Shown here: piece after piece, positions 1 through 8,897 of the stretch | How positions within the stretch are numbered: the first letter of the stretch is position 1 | Layout: every line of letters begins with the position of its first letter | Assembly: GCA_023151275.1 (NCBI GenBank) | Contig: JAKLJI010000015.1 | Location: forward strand, 25,741 to 89,740 | Direction of reading: 5' to 3' | DNA length: 64,000 bases | Source of the DNA: Bacteroidia bacterium | Lineage (GTDB): Bacteria; Bacteroidota; Bacteroidia; UKL13-3 | Made by a program: the position numbers and the translations under genes | Notes under the pieces: model-generated | The model's database searches: none | Told to the model about the DNA's origin: nothing | What the model saw: the letters and a program-made list of their open reading frames with translations, nothing else

Positions 1-2
1 CC

Positions 3-194
3 GACAAGGCCAAAGGCCTTCGTCAGGGGAACGCCCAAAAACAAGCCCTCATCCAATTGCTGAGCCGCGTTCTTTTTACGGTATTTAGTGGGCTGATTTT
101 TTTGATGCCTGCTCCAATTTCAACCCATTCTTTTGCAGGTGAACAGCTTTTAGCCGTTGAACAACCATCGGGATGGTTTTCTAACTTTTCTTAA
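3..194 (+). CDS. Possible C-terminal end of an unknown protein (partial)
   Basis: A plus-strand frame is open from the window edge to a TAA at 192-194 (63 codons). It includes a hydrophobic stretch ending in FSGLIFLMPAP. It overlaps the 3' end of the convergent LOG gene by about 45 bases. I do not recognise a family. An open frame of this length could be chance, so this is a weak call. Confidence 0.25.
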   Translation, partial: DKAKGLRQGNAQKQALIQLLSRVLFTVFSGLIFLMPAPISTHSFAGEQLLAVEQPSGWFSNFS

Positions 195-893
195 TCCGAA
201 TTTTTTGATGCCGAACTTGTTGATATGGGCCAGCGTTTCTTCAACAGAATCTGTTATAAGCAGGTATTCTTTGAGTTCTGTAGGTGAAACGGTGCCGTGA
301 GTTACCATATCGTCTATGAGGTGGATGAGGTTTTTCCAGTAGTCTTTTCCGAATAAAACCACGGGAAATTCTTCAATTTTTCCAGTTTGAATGAGGGTGA
401 GGGCTTCAAACATTTCGTCCATGGTTCCCCAGCCTCCGGGCATAATTACAAAGCCATAGGAGTATTTTATCAAGAGGGTTTTGCGCACAAAAAAGTACCT
501 AAAATCAACCCATTTGTGAAGGTAAGGATTTTCTTTTTGCTCGTGTGGAAGTTGAATATTGCAACCAATGCTTTTTCCATTGGCTTCGAATGCGCCTCGG
601 TTTGCAGCTTCCATTATTCCGGGTCCACCGCCTGTCATTACGGCAAAGCCCATTTTGCTCAATCCTGCGCCAATTTCACGCGCTTTTTTGTAGAATACAT
701 GGTCTTCTTTAAAGCGTGCACTTCCAAATACGGTTACACAGGGTCCCACAAAATGCAATGCCCGAAAGCCTTGAATAAATTCCCAAAGCACTTTGAAGGA
801 AAATAGCAATTCGCTTCGGCGGGATCGAGGTCCTTCCAGAAAGCGTCGTTCGCTGTGAAAATAGGCTTCTTTGCGTTTTTTATAGGATGCCAT
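150..893 (-). CDS. LOG-family (TIGR00730-type) nucleotide-binding protein
   Basis: A 247-residue Rossmann-fold protein of the LOG/lysine decarboxylase-like family. Well-studied members are phosphoribohydrolases that release a base from nucleoside 5'-monophosphates; the substrate of this one cannot be read from sequence. The two family hallmarks are present: GGGPGIME at residues 88-95 and PGGWGTMDE at 152-160, the latter carrying the catalytic Glu. The long basic N-terminal extension (about 45 residues) before the core FGSAR motif is typical of Bacteroidota homologues. The gene is separated from hppD by a terminator hairpin, so it is probably transcribed on its own. Family assignment is firm, precise activity is not. 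Confidence 0.85.
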   Translation of the reverse strand: MASYKKRKEAYFHSERRFLEGPRSRRSELLFSFKVLWEFIQGFRALHFVGPCVTVFGSARFKEDHVFYKKAREIGAGLSKMGFAVMTGGGPGIMEAANRGAFEANGKSIGCNIQLPHEQKENPYLHKWVDFRYFFVRKTLLIKYSYGFVIMPGGWGTMDEMFEALTLIQTGKIEEFPVVLFGKDYWKNLIHLIDDMVTHGTVSPTELKEYLLITDSVEETLAHINKFGIKKFGLRKVRKPSRWLFNG

Positions 894-902
894 AAGAGTA
901 CA

Positions 903-937
903 ATAAAATTGCCCCGGAATCTGTGAAACCGGGGCAA
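903..937 (-). terminator. Rho-independent terminator after hppD
   Basis: A perfect 9-bp inverted repeat TTGCCCCGG / CCGGGGCAA at 909-937. In the minus direction it is followed by TTTTATT. It lies between the hppD stop (956) and the LOG gene start (893), so it should end the hppD transcript. Confidence 0.8.
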
Positions 938-955
938 AACAATAAGATTTATTAA

Positions 956-2086
956 TTAAAGATTTCCTCTGAGTTCCTGTTCGCGCTCAATGGCTTCGAA
1001 TAAGGCTTTGAAATTTCCTTTTCCAAAGGATTTGGCGCCTTTGCGTTGGATGATTTCATAGAACATGGTTGGCCTGTCTTCAACCGGTTTGGTGAATAGT
1101 TGCAGCAGATAACCTTCATCGTCTCTATCTACCAAAATTCCAAGTTCACGCAAGGGAGCCAGGTCTTCTTCAATGGGTCCAACGCGGTCTAGCAAATCGT
1201 CGTAATAGGTGCTTGGAACTTTCAGGAACTCCACTCCGCGTGCCATCAATTGGCGAACTGTAGAAACAATATCGTTGGTGGCAATGGCAATGTGCTGGGT
1301 ACCTTCTCCTTCGTAAAAATCGAGGTATTCTTCAACCTGCGATTTCTTTTTTCCTTCTGCTGGTTCGTTGATTGGAAATTTAACAAAGCCATTTCCATTG
1401 CTCATTACCTTGCTCATGAGGGCAGAATATTCGGTGGAAATATCGTTGTCGTCGAAGGACAGAATATTTTTAAAGCCCATTACCTCTTCGTAGAATTTCA
1501 CCCAAGGATTCATTTGGTTCCAGCCAACATTTCCTACGCAATGGTCAACATACAGTAAACCGGTTGGCTCCGGGTTGTAGTCGCTTTTCCATTCCACAAA
1601 GCCGGGCATAAATACACCGGAATAGTTTTTACGCTCGATGAATACGTGTTCAACTTCGCCATAGGTGCGAATGGCCGACATCCGCACTTCTCCATGCTTA
1701 TCGCTAAGGGTTTTGGGTTCCATGCAGGAAACTCCACCGCGGCTGGTAGTTTGTTTGTGCGCATCGTAGGCATCATCTACCCAAAGGGCAATAACCTTAA
1801 CACCGTCACCGTGTTTCTTGTGGTGTTCGGCAATGGGGCTATCTGAATGCAAGGGAGAAGTAAGCATGAGGCGCAGTTTGTTTTGAACCAATACATAACT
1901 GGCGCGGTCTTTTACTCCGGTTTCTGGTCCGGCATAGGCCAGCGATTGAAAGCCAAATGCGGTTTTATAAAAATGGGCAGCTTGCTTGGCATTTCCTACC
2001 CAAAGTTCAACGTAATCGGTTCCGTTTAAAGGCAAAAAGTCTGTGGTTGAATTGCTTGTAAGCGGCGATTTTTCTAGAGTTTCCAT
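956..2086 (-). CDS. hppD: 4-hydroxyphenylpyruvate dioxygenase
   Basis: A non-haem iron dioxygenase that converts 4-hydroxyphenylpyruvate to homogentisate in tyrosine degradation. With the ATG at 2086 the protein is 376 residues, the family's usual length, with two vicinal-oxygen-chelate halves. The three expected iron ligands are visible as H182 (in VDHCVGNV), H265 (in GTQHIA) and E344 (in FYEIIQR). The frame is open another 40 codons upstream, but that extension is hydrophobic and proline-rich and would run through a TACTTTTG promoter box, so I reject it. The next enzyme of the pathway, hmgA, lies directly upstream on the same strand. Confidence 0.95.
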   Translation of the reverse strand: METLEKSPLTSNSTTDFLPLNGTDYVELWVGNAKQAAHFYKTAFGFQSLAYAGPETGVKDRASYVLVQNKLRLMLTSPLHSDSPIAEHHKKHGDGVKVIALWVDDAYDAHKQTTSRGGVSCMEPKTLSDKHGEVRMSAIRTYGEVEHVFIERKNYSGVFMPGFVEWKSDYNPEPTGLLYVDHCVGNVGWNQMNPWVKFYEEVMGFKNILSFDDNDISTEYSALMSKVMSNGNGFVKFPINEPAEGKKKSQVEEYLDFYEGEGTQHIAIATNDIVSTVRQLMARGVEFLKVPSTYYDDLLDRVGPIEEDLAPLRELGILVDRDDEGYLLQLFTKPVEDRPTMFYEIIQRKGAKSFGKGNFKALFEAIEREQELRGNL

Positions 2087-2113
2087 GGTGATGACTGGAT
2101 TGGTTTTGAGTGG

Positions 2114-2121
2114 CAAAAGTA
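2114..2121 (-). promoter_or_regulatory. Candidate -7 box for hppD
   Basis: On the minus strand TACTTTTG matches the Bacteroidota -7 consensus TAnnTTTG exactly and lies 28 bases before the hppD ATG. The matching -33 element is weak (TTTC about 20 bases upstream). It supports an hppD promoter separate from hmgA, consistent with the terminator between them. Confidence 0.5.
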
Positions 2122-2156
2122 TAAAAATTATCAGGGATTTGAAAGCCTGGTTAAAA

Positions 2157-2165
2157 GGGGGGGGG
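2157..2165. repeat. G9 homopolymer tract upstream of hppD
   Basis: Nine consecutive G residues on the plus strand, between the hmgA terminator and the hppD -7 box (about 36 bases upstream of it). Homopolymers of this length are prone to slippage; see findings. Confidence 0.9.
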
Positions 2166-2183
2166 CATCCTGAACAAAAGAAA

Positions 2184-2213
2184 AACGGCGTTAAGGATTG
2201 CCTCAACGCCGTT
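2184..2213 (-). terminator. Rho-independent terminator after hmgA
   Basis: Inverted repeat AACGGCGTT / AACGCCGTT (9 bp each arm). In the minus direction it is followed by TTTTTCTTTT. It begins 14 bases after the hmgA stop codon. Confidence 0.85.
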
Positions 2214-2226
2214 CTTTAATTCACTA

Positions 2227-3384
2227 TTAGTTTACCCAACTTAGGTAATAATCCGGGTCTTCAATTTCCTGAGCAACTTTGGTAATTTCCAGTGGGTAAA
2301 AGGGGTCAATCATTACGGCCAGTTCCTTGGTTTCTTTTGCACCGATTGATTTTTCTACCGTTCCAGGATGTGGTCCATGCGGAATGCCTTTGGGGTGTAA
2401 ACTAATCATACCGCGCTCAACATGTTTGCGGCTCATAAAATCGCCATCCACATAGTACAACACTTCATCGCTATCTACATTGCTGTGGTTGTATGGTGCA
2501 GGAATGGCTTCGGGGTGATAATCGTACAAGCGTGGCACAAAGGAGCAAACCACAAAATTATGTCCTTCAAAGGTTTGATGAATTGGAGGAGGCATGTGCA
2601 CGCGACCTGTAATGGGTTCGTAGTTGTGAATGCTGAACCCAAATGGGTATTGGAATCCATCCCAGCCAATGGCATCAAAAGGGTGAGTGGCCAGTGTATA
2701 AGGATAAATGAGGTCTTGTTTTTTAATCAGAACTTTAAAATCTCCTTTTTCATCGTGGGTTTCCAGGTTTTGCGGCAATTTGATATCGCGTTCGCAATAG
2801 GGCGAATGTTCCAAAAACTGGCCAAAGCTATTCATGTAACGCTTGGGAGGGCGAATGGGAGAGAAGCTTTCGATAATCATCAGGCGATTGTTTTCGCCGT
2901 GGAAGTGCATTTGGTAGATAATTCCCCTGGGAACCACGAGGTAATCGCCGTATTCAAATTCAATGGAGCCGTACAAGGTTTTCAAAACTCCCGAACCTTC
3001 GTGAACGAAAATGATTTCGTCGGCATCGGCATTTTTGAAAAAATAATCGCTCATGCTTTTGCGTGGAGCGGCGCTTGCCATGTACAAATCGCGGTTGAAA
3101 AGCAGGATTTTACGCGATTCCAAATAATCATCGGCAGCGGCAGTTTTGAAGGTAAGAAAACTGCGGTTTTGCAGGTTTTTCTTCAGTCCTGCTTCCGGAG
3201 CAACCGACCAAGGTTCGCCAATTCCTTTTACCAGAGTGGGAGGATGACAATGGTACACCAGGGAGTAAATGCTGCTGAAACCTTCAGTAGAAACCAATTC
3301 CTCAGCATAGAGAGAGCCATCCGGTTTGCGAAACTGGGTATGTCGCTTGGAGGGAATTTGACCTAAACGGTGATAAAAAGGCAT
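2227..3384 (-). CDS. hmgA: Homogentisate 1,2-dioxygenase
   Basis: A cupin-fold iron dioxygenase that opens the ring of homogentisate to maleylacetoacetate, the step after HppD. The 385-residue protein starts MPFYHRLGQIPSKRHTQFR and shows the family's IPHGPHPG segment at residues 334-341 with metal-binding His residues, and the DEIIFVHEGSG cupin strand mid-protein. Its length fits the shorter Bacteroidota form rather than the roughly 440-residue animal/proteobacterial form. It is followed by its own terminator and then hppD. Confidence 0.93.
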   Translation of the reverse strand: MPFYHRLGQIPSKRHTQFRKPDGSLYAEELVSTEGFSSIYSLVYHCHPPTLVKGIGEPWSVAPEAGLKKNLQNRSFLTFKTAAADDYLESRKILLFNRDLYMASAAPRKSMSDYFFKNADADEIIFVHEGSGVLKTLYGSIEFEYGDYLVVPRGIIYQMHFHGENNRLMIIESFSPIRPPKRYMNSFGQFLEHSPYCERDIKLPQNLETHDEKGDFKVLIKKQDLIYPYTLATHPFDAIGWDGFQYPFGFSIHNYEPITGRVHMPPPIHQTFEGHNFVVCSFVPRLYDYHPEAIPAPYNHSNVDSDEVLYYVDGDFMSRKHVERGMISLHPKGIPHGPHPGTVEKSIGAKETKELAVMIDPFYPLEITKVAQEIEDPDYYLSWVN

Positions 3385-3497
3385 AGTGATGGATTTTTTT
3401 GGGGTTTGCTAAAGAATTTTACGAATTGCGACTCCTATTTTAGTTTTTTTGTGACTTGCTAAAAATGGACTGCAATTATTTCGTAAAACAAGAACCC

Positions 3498-4535
3498 ATG
3501 CAAATTTATTTTGATACCCTGTTCAAAAAACTGATATATGTCACAGCCTTCGGAATTATCCTCTTTGGCTCCTGTGAAAGAGGGGCCAAACCGGCTAATG
3601 AAGTTCCGGTAGATTCTCTGGCTCAACTAGAAGCTGTTCGTGAGGTGAGTGCAGCTTTGGAAAGCAATCCCGAAAATCCGGAATTGTATTACAAACGGGC
3701 TGGCATTTATGAGGCACAGGGCTATCTGGCACGCGCAGAAGGCGATTACGAAGAAGCCATTCGCTTGGATTCGACCCAGGCCATGTACCATTTTGCTTTG
3801 GGAAAACTTTGCTATGCCATGAATCAAACCGCCAAAGCGGCTTCAGCCTATGAAAAAGCCCTGAGTATTCAACCCGATTTTAACGAGGCTGCTTACAAGT
3901 TGGCAGACCTTTACTTTTTGGTGAAAGAACATCAGAAATCCATTGATTTATTTACGGCTTTGATAAAAAAAGATCCCGGAAATGCTCGTCCTTACCACGG
4001 TTTGGGATTGAATTACAAAGATATGAAGGATACCTTGCGTGCGATTTACCATTTTCAAACCGCTGTTGAAAACGACCCCAAAGACTTAGAGTCTGTTTTG
4101 TATTGTGCCAATTTGTATGCCGGAAAAGGAAATCCACTCGCCTTGGAATATTACCAATCGGCATTGAAAATCAAACCCAAATCAACCGATGCCCTGTTTG
4201 GACGCGCCTATTTCTTTCAACAAAAGAAGCTGTACGTTCAGGCTTTGAAAGACTACCGAAAAGTAATTGATATTGAGCCGGAGAATTACCGTGCTTATTA
4301 CAATGTGGGGTATATAGCCTTTGAACGAGGCGATTATTCAGAGGCCCGCAGGCATTGGGATATAGCCACACGTATGCAAAATTTTTACCCCCAGGCTTAT
4401 TACATGAAGGGATTGAGTTATGAAATTCAGGGTAAAAAAGAAGATGCCATTGCCAATTACAAACTGGCCTACGAACAAGATCCGGATTATACCTTAGCCA
4501 AAGAAGCGCTGCAGGAATTGGGATTGTTGAAGTAA
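3498..4535 (+). CDS. TPR-repeat lipoprotein
   Basis: With the ATG at 3498 the protein begins MQIYFDTLFKK followed by a hydrophobic segment and the lipobox LFGSC, so it is predicted to be lipid-anchored after signal peptidase II cleavage. The rest is tandem tetratricopeptide repeats (roughly eight or nine 34-residue units, for example PENPELYYKRAGIYEAQG and PKSTDALFGRAYFFQQKK). Such proteins are protein-interaction scaffolds of the periplasm or outer membrane; no partner is evident. The frame is open 14 codons further upstream, but only the 3498 start places the charged n-region correctly for a signal peptide. Confidence 0.82.
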   Translation: MQIYFDTLFKKLIYVTAFGIILFGSCERGAKPANEVPVDSLAQLEAVREVSAALESNPENPELYYKRAGIYEAQGYLARAEGDYEEAIRLDSTQAMYHFALGKLCYAMNQTAKAASAYEKALSIQPDFNEAAYKLADLYFLVKEHQKSIDLFTALIKKDPGNARPYHGLGLNYKDMKDTLRAIYHFQTAVENDPKDLESVLYCANLYAGKGNPLALEYYQSALKIKPKSTDALFGRAYFFQQKKLYVQALKDYRKVIDIEPENYRAYYNVGYIAFERGDYSEARRHWDIATRMQNFYPQAYYMKGLSYEIQGKKEDAIANYKLAYEQDPDYTLAKEALQELGLLK

Positions 4536-4552
4536 TAAGGTATTAACCCTTC

Positions 4553-4861
4553 CTATCCAAACTCATTTTCAAAGGTATTTACTTTGAGTACCAAGCCCGA
4601 AGCGAGTTCTGTTTCGGGACTGGTAAGTGCAAAGTCAAGACCCATGTGAAGTTTCAATTCGGCAGGCATCCCTTCCAGAAATCGAATTCGAGCCCTGCAT
4701 TCTTCGCCCGGGTAGGCAAATTCGCGGTCTTCAAAAATCAATTGGCAGTTCAGGCGAATGTCTCTGTATAAAAAAGCGGCACTTGAACCTTCAAAAATGG
4801 GAGTATATCTTCCGCTTTTTTCTTCCGGAAAAAAATGAAGGCGAACTTCCAGCTCTATCAT
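4553..4861 (-). CDS. Small EF-Tu domain 3-like protein coupled to porX
   Basis: A 102-residue protein with the beta-barrel pattern of elongation factor Tu domain 3 (GRYTPIFEGSSAAFLYRDI, then a PGEECRARIRF strand), but no GTPase domain. Stand-alone proteins of this kind occur in Bacteroidota and have no established role. Its ATG overlaps the porX stop by four bases (ATGA), so it is co-translated with porX. Confidence 0.7.
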   Translation of the reverse strand: MIELEVRLHFFPEEKSGRYTPIFEGSSAAFLYRDIRLNCQLIFEDREFAYPGEECRARIRFLEGMPAELKLHMGLDFALTSPETELASGLVLKVNTFENEFG

Positions 4862-6408
4862 TGCTTTGTTTCTAAAACCACGAATGGAACCAGCATTTCT
4901 TCTAAACTAATGCCACCATGCTGGAAGGAATTGGTGTACATGTTTACGTGGTAATTGTAATTGTTGGGATAAGCCATAAAATCTTCACCAGTTGCAAAAA
5001 CATAGCTTGTGCTCACATTTTGCCTGGGTAGAAATGCCTCTTCCGGTTTCTTAATGGCAAAAAGTTCTTTCTCGTTGTATGACAGGTTTTTGCCTTGTTT
5101 GTATCGGAGGTTGGTAGATGTGCTTCTATCACCAATAATTTTTACAGGATTCTGAACACGTATTGAACCGTGATCGGTGGTAATGATTAAGGTAGCTTTT
5201 TTGCTGGCAATTTTCCGAATGATTTCAATAAGTGGAGCGTGTTCAAACCAACTTGCAGTAATGCTTCGGTAAGCGGCTTCGTCTTCTGCCAATTCCTTCA
5301 TCACATTCATTTCTGTGCGTGCATGACTGAGCATATCCACAAAATTGTAAACGATGGCATTGAAACCGTTGTTGAACAAGTTCGGAATTTTATCAACCAA
5401 ATCCTTTCCTGCATTCAGGTTGGTAACCTTGTTGTAGCTGTATTTGTCTTTGTACCCAATGCGCTGTAACAAACGACCCAGTAATTCTTCTTCGTGGATA
5501 TTTTTTCCTTCTTCATCCTCCTCATTAATCCAAAGGTTGGGATACAATTTTTCGATTTCGCTTGGAAGCATTCCTGCAAACAAGCTGTTTCGAGCATAAT
5601 GCGTAGTAGTTGGAAGGATGGTCATGTACATATCATCGCTTTCCAGGGTAAGCAAATCGCTTAACATAGGCTGAATCACCTTCCATTGGTCGTACCTGAA
5701 ATTGTCGATAACCAACAAGAAAACCGGATTTTCTGATTTTAACAAAGCCGGAAGCTTGCGGGTAAGCAAAGTATGGCTCATGACAGGCGTATTGGCATCC
5801 GGCTTTTTGAGGAAATTCACAAAATTGGACATTACAAATTTGGACCAGCCGTTGTTGGCATCACGTTTTTGCATGGCCAGAATTTCATCCATTCCTGTAT
5901 CACCCGATTTGGCCAGTTCCAATTCCCAGTAAACCAGTTTTCTATACATGTTTTCCCAGCCCTGAAAATCACGTATATCGTACATTTCCATGCTCAATTG
6001 CCTAAAATCCTGCTGGTAGTTTTGGGCTGTTTTTTCGGTAACCAATTGCTTGGAATCCAAAATACGTTTGAGGGAAAGCAGAATCTGGTTGCTGTTTACC
6101 GGTTTAATCAGGTAATCGGCAATTTGGTTGCCAATAGCATCTTCCATAATATGCTCCTCCTCACTTTTGGTAATCATAACCACAGGAACATCTGGATTTA
6201 GTTGTTTGATGCGGGAAAGAGTTTCCAATCCGCTGATCCCAGGCATATTTTCGTCCAGAAAAATAACATCAAACTTATTTGTTTTTACCAGGTCAACGGC
6301 ATCGGTTCCATTCGTAACTTTTTCAACTTCGTAACCTTTGTTTTTCAGGAAAAGGATATGGGGTTTCAGGAGGTCGATTTCATCATCGGCCCATAGGATT
6401 GTGTACAT
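4858..6408 (-). CDS. porX: PorX-type response regulator with PglZ domain
   Basis: A 516-residue protein with an N-terminal CheY-like receiver (acidic pocket D8-D9-E10 in WADDE, phospho-acceptor D52 in LDENMPG, conserved K102 in LIKPV) and a C-terminal PglZ alkaline-phosphatase-superfamily domain (VIDNFRYD at 233-240, LPTTTHYARNS at about 265-275, and a TTDHGS metal-site segment). PorX controls the type IX secretion system in Porphyromonas and Flavobacterium, and its PglZ domain is a zinc-dependent phosphodiesterase fold. The start at 6408 puts the receiver at the very N-terminus; an upstream in-frame ATG would add 31 residues lacking domain similarity. No porY kinase is adjacent. Confidence 0.9.
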   Translation of the reverse strand: MYTILWADDEIDLLKPHILFLKNKGYEVEKVTNGTDAVDLVKTNKFDVIFLDENMPGISGLETLSRIKQLNPDVPVVMITKSEEEHIMEDAIGNQIADYLIKPVNSNQILLSLKRILDSKQLVTEKTAQNYQQDFRQLSMEMYDIRDFQGWENMYRKLVYWELELAKSGDTGMDEILAMQKRDANNGWSKFVMSNFVNFLKKPDANTPVMSHTLLTRKLPALLKSENPVFLLVIDNFRYDQWKVIQPMLSDLLTLESDDMYMTILPTTTHYARNSLFAGMLPSEIEKLYPNLWINEEDEEGKNIHEEELLGRLLQRIGYKDKYSYNKVTNLNAGKDLVDKIPNLFNNGFNAIVYNFVDMLSHARTEMNVMKELAEDEAAYRSITASWFEHAPLIEIIRKIASKKATLIITTDHGSIRVQNPVKIIGDRSTSTNLRYKQGKNLSYNEKELFAIKKPEEAFLPRQNVSTSYVFATGEDFMAYPNNYNYHVNMYTNSFQHGGISLEEMLVPFVVLETKQ

Positions 6409-6570
6409 AGTTTCAAAAATAACGGAAATGTTTTCAGGGAAAAGCCTCCAATCAAAAAATCCCAAAAGATTTCGGGGCTTAGTCGAGATTTCTGGTTTCA
6501 ATCCTAAACAAAAGGCTTTTGGTGATTATTCCTTGTATCGCCTAGCAAACCTTTCCCTTATTTTCGCAGC

Positions 6571-7797
6571 GTGAGAAAGATTTTAAACGACCCTGTTTAT
6601 GGATTTGTAGGAATTCCAGCCGGTTTACTTACCGAAATCATTGAGCATCCCTGGTTTCAGCGTTTGCGCAGAATTCGCCAATTAGGACTTTCTCATTATG
6701 TGTATCCCGGAGCCCAGCATACCCGCTTTCAGCATGTTATTGGGGCCATGAGTTTAGGTTGGGAAGCCTTGGATATTTTGGAACAAAAAGGGGTGCCCAT
6801 TTTGTACGAAGAAAAAGAAGCGGTATGTGCCGCACTTTTGTTGCACGATATTGGCCACGGTCCCTTTTCGCATACGCTTGAACATGTGTTGATAAAAGGC
6901 TTGGCGCACGAGAAAATCAGCCTCAAACTGATGGAAGAACTCAATTCCCAAATGGGGGGCAGGCTCGATTTGTGCATTGCCATTTTTAAAGGTGTGCATC
7001 CCAAAAAATTTCTGCATCAGCTGGTGAGTTCGCAGCTGGATATGGACCGCCTTGATTACTTGAGAAGAGATAGTTTTTACAGCGGTGTTCAGGAAGGAGT
7101 TGTGGGACAGGATCGAATTATCAATATGCTGAACGTGGCCAACAACGAGTTGGTGGTGGATGAAAAAGGCATTTACAGCATAGAGAAATTTCTGATTGCA
7201 CGTAGGCTGATGTATTGGCAGGTTTACCTGCATAAAACAGTTGTTGCCACAGAAAATCTGCTCATCAAAGCCATGGAAAGGGCTTATGAATTGGCAGCAC
7301 AGGGTCAAACACTTTTCGCAACGCCGGCACTGAATTGGTTTTTAAGCCATCAACCCGATGTAAATACTTTTTTTGAAGGCGATGGATTGGCCATGTACAC
7401 CCGCCTGGATGATGAGGATATCATGTGTTCGATAAAAGTGTGGACCGAAAACCCGGATACACTTTTGAGTGAATGTTGCCGCATGTTAATCAATCGAAAA
7501 TTACCCCGATTAATTTTCAGTCGAGAGCCGTTTTCAGAAGAAACCATTGCGGCATTAAAAAGCGAATTGCAGGGAAAATTGGGCTTGAATGCCCATGAGG
7601 CCAATTTCCTGGTTTTTGCCGATTCTGTGAAAAACAGAGCTTACAACCTGGATAATTTCCATATTAAAATTCTCTTTAAAAACGGGGAGATTCGCGATAT
7701 TTCGAAGGCCTCAGACAATTATAACATTGAAGCTCTGGGCAATCCTGTAACGCGGTATTTTTTGTGTTACCCTAAATATTTACATTTACCAAATTAA
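6571..7797 (+). CDS. HD-domain phosphohydrolase (dNTPase/SAMHD1-like)
   Basis: A 408-residue HD-superfamily protein. Metal ligands are visible as H55 (TRFQHVIGAM), H92-D93 (LLHDIGHGPFSH) and a distal Asp in QLDMDRLDYLRRDS. These match the deoxynucleotide triphosphohydrolase/SAMHD1-like group, although the substrate of this Bacteroidota family is not established. The start is a GTG at 6571. A TATTTTCG box lies only a few bases upstream, which would give an almost leaderless transcript. lpxD follows nine bases after the stop, so it likely heads the lpx operon. Confidence 0.85.
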   Translation: MRKILNDPVYGFVGIPAGLLTEIIEHPWFQRLRRIRQLGLSHYVYPGAQHTRFQHVIGAMSLGWEALDILEQKGVPILYEEKEAVCAALLLHDIGHGPFSHTLEHVLIKGLAHEKISLKLMEELNSQMGGRLDLCIAIFKGVHPKKFLHQLVSSQLDMDRLDYLRRDSFYSGVQEGVVGQDRIINMLNVANNELVVDEKGIYSIEKFLIARRLMYWQVYLHKTVVATENLLIKAMERAYELAAQGQTLFATPALNWFLSHQPDVNTFFEGDGLAMYTRLDDEDIMCSIKVWTENPDTLLSECCRMLINRKLPRLIFSREPFSEETIAALKSELQGKLGLNAHEANFLVFADSVKNRAYNLDNFHIKILFKNGEIRDISKASDNYNIEALGNPVTRYFLCYPKYLHLPN

Positions 7798-7806
7798 TCT
7801 AGGATA

Positions 7807-8835
7807 ATGCAAATTAGTGCTGCCGAACTTGCCCTGCTTCTTAAAGGAACTGTAGAGGGCGATCCAACCGTAAAACTGAATTCCGTTGCCAAAATTGAGG
7901 AAGGTACAAGCGGTGCCTTGTCGTTTTTGGCCAACCCCAAATACGAACCTTTTTTATACACTACACAATCGTCTGCCGTATTGGTAAATAAGGATTTTGA
8001 ACCCGGTCAACCTGTTAAAACAACCTTGATTCGGGTTGAAGATGCCTATTCTGCTTTTACTTTCTTGCTCGAAAAGTTTGGTAATCCGAACTCAAGACTT
8101 CAGGGAATTCACGATTCTGCGCTCATTTCCGATAAAGCCGAAATTGGCAAGGAGGTTTATATTGGCGGACTAACTTGCCTGGAAGAAGGAGTCGAAGTAG
8201 GGGATGGAAGCAAGATTTTTCCGCAGGTGTATTTGGGAATCAATGTGAAAGTTGGAAAAAACTGCATTCTGTATCCGGGAGTTAAGGTGTATCACGAGTG
8301 CATTATCGGCGACAATTGCATCATCCATTCCGGAACGGTAATTGGTTCTGATGGTTTTGGGCATGCTCCACAACCCGATGGTTCTTACAAGAAAATTCCG
8401 CAAACCGGGAATGTTATCATTGAAGACAATGTAGAAATTGGAGCAAATTGTGCGATAGACAGGGCCACAATGGGTTCAACCATCATTCGAAAAGGAGTAA
8501 AACTGGATAACCTCATTCAGGTTGCTCATAATGTGGAAATTGGAACCAATACCGTTATGGCGGCCCAATCCGGAATTGCTGGAAGCAGCAAAATCGGAAA
8601 ACAAGTGATTGTAGGCGGTCAGGTTGGAGTTGCAGGCCATATTCAAATTGCAGATGGAAGTCAGATTGGCGCCCAGGCAGGTTTTCTGGCTAGCGTAACA
8701 GAACCCAATAAAAAATGGTTTGGAAGTCCGGCTTTGGAATTGCGTGATGAATTGCGTGCCTCTGCCATATACCGAAAACTGCCCGAATTGTTGAAAAGAA
8801 TTGAAAACCTTGAAAAAGCGCTAAAAGAAAAATAA
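7807..8835 (+). CDS. lpxD: UDP-3-O-(3-hydroxyacyl)glucosamine N-acyltransferase
   Basis: The third enzyme of lipid A synthesis; it transfers a 3-hydroxyacyl chain from ACP to the 2-amino group. The 342-residue protein has the LpxD layout: an N-terminal uridine-binding domain, a left-handed parallel beta-helix of hexapeptide repeats (from about residue 100), the catalytic region around [15 protein letters not shown] and VAHNVEIG, and a C-terminal helix. It sits directly before lpxC/fabZ and lpxA. Confidence 0.95.
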   Translation: MQISAAELALLLKGTVEGDPTVKLNSVAKIEEGTSGALSFLANPKYEPFLYTTQSSAVLVNKDFEPGQPVKTTLIRVEDAYSAFTFLLEKFGNPNSRLQGIHDSALISDKAEIGKEVYIGGLTCLEEGVEVGDGSKIFPQVYLGINVKVGKNCILYPGVKVYHECIIGDNCIIHSGTVIGSDGFGHAPQPDGSYKKIPQTGNVIIEDNVEIGANCAIDRATMGSTIIRKGVKLDNLIQVAHNVEIGTNTVMAAQSGIAGSSKIGKQVIVGGQVGVAGHIQIADGSQIGAQAGFLASVTEPNKKWFGSPALELRDELRASAIYRKLPELLKRIENLEKALKEK

Positions 8836-8897
8836 AGCTTTTTGCACTTTTTGACAGCTTTTACCTTTTTTGCGGCAAATTTGCGAAATCGAAAATC

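Noticed and set aside
387..806. Plus-strand frame opposite the LOG gene
   Set aside because: Antisense shadow of a clearly coding minus-strand gene.
956..2206. Longer hppD with 40 extra N-terminal residues
   Set aside because: The extension reads through the -7 box and the G9 tract and is not part of the dioxygenase fold.
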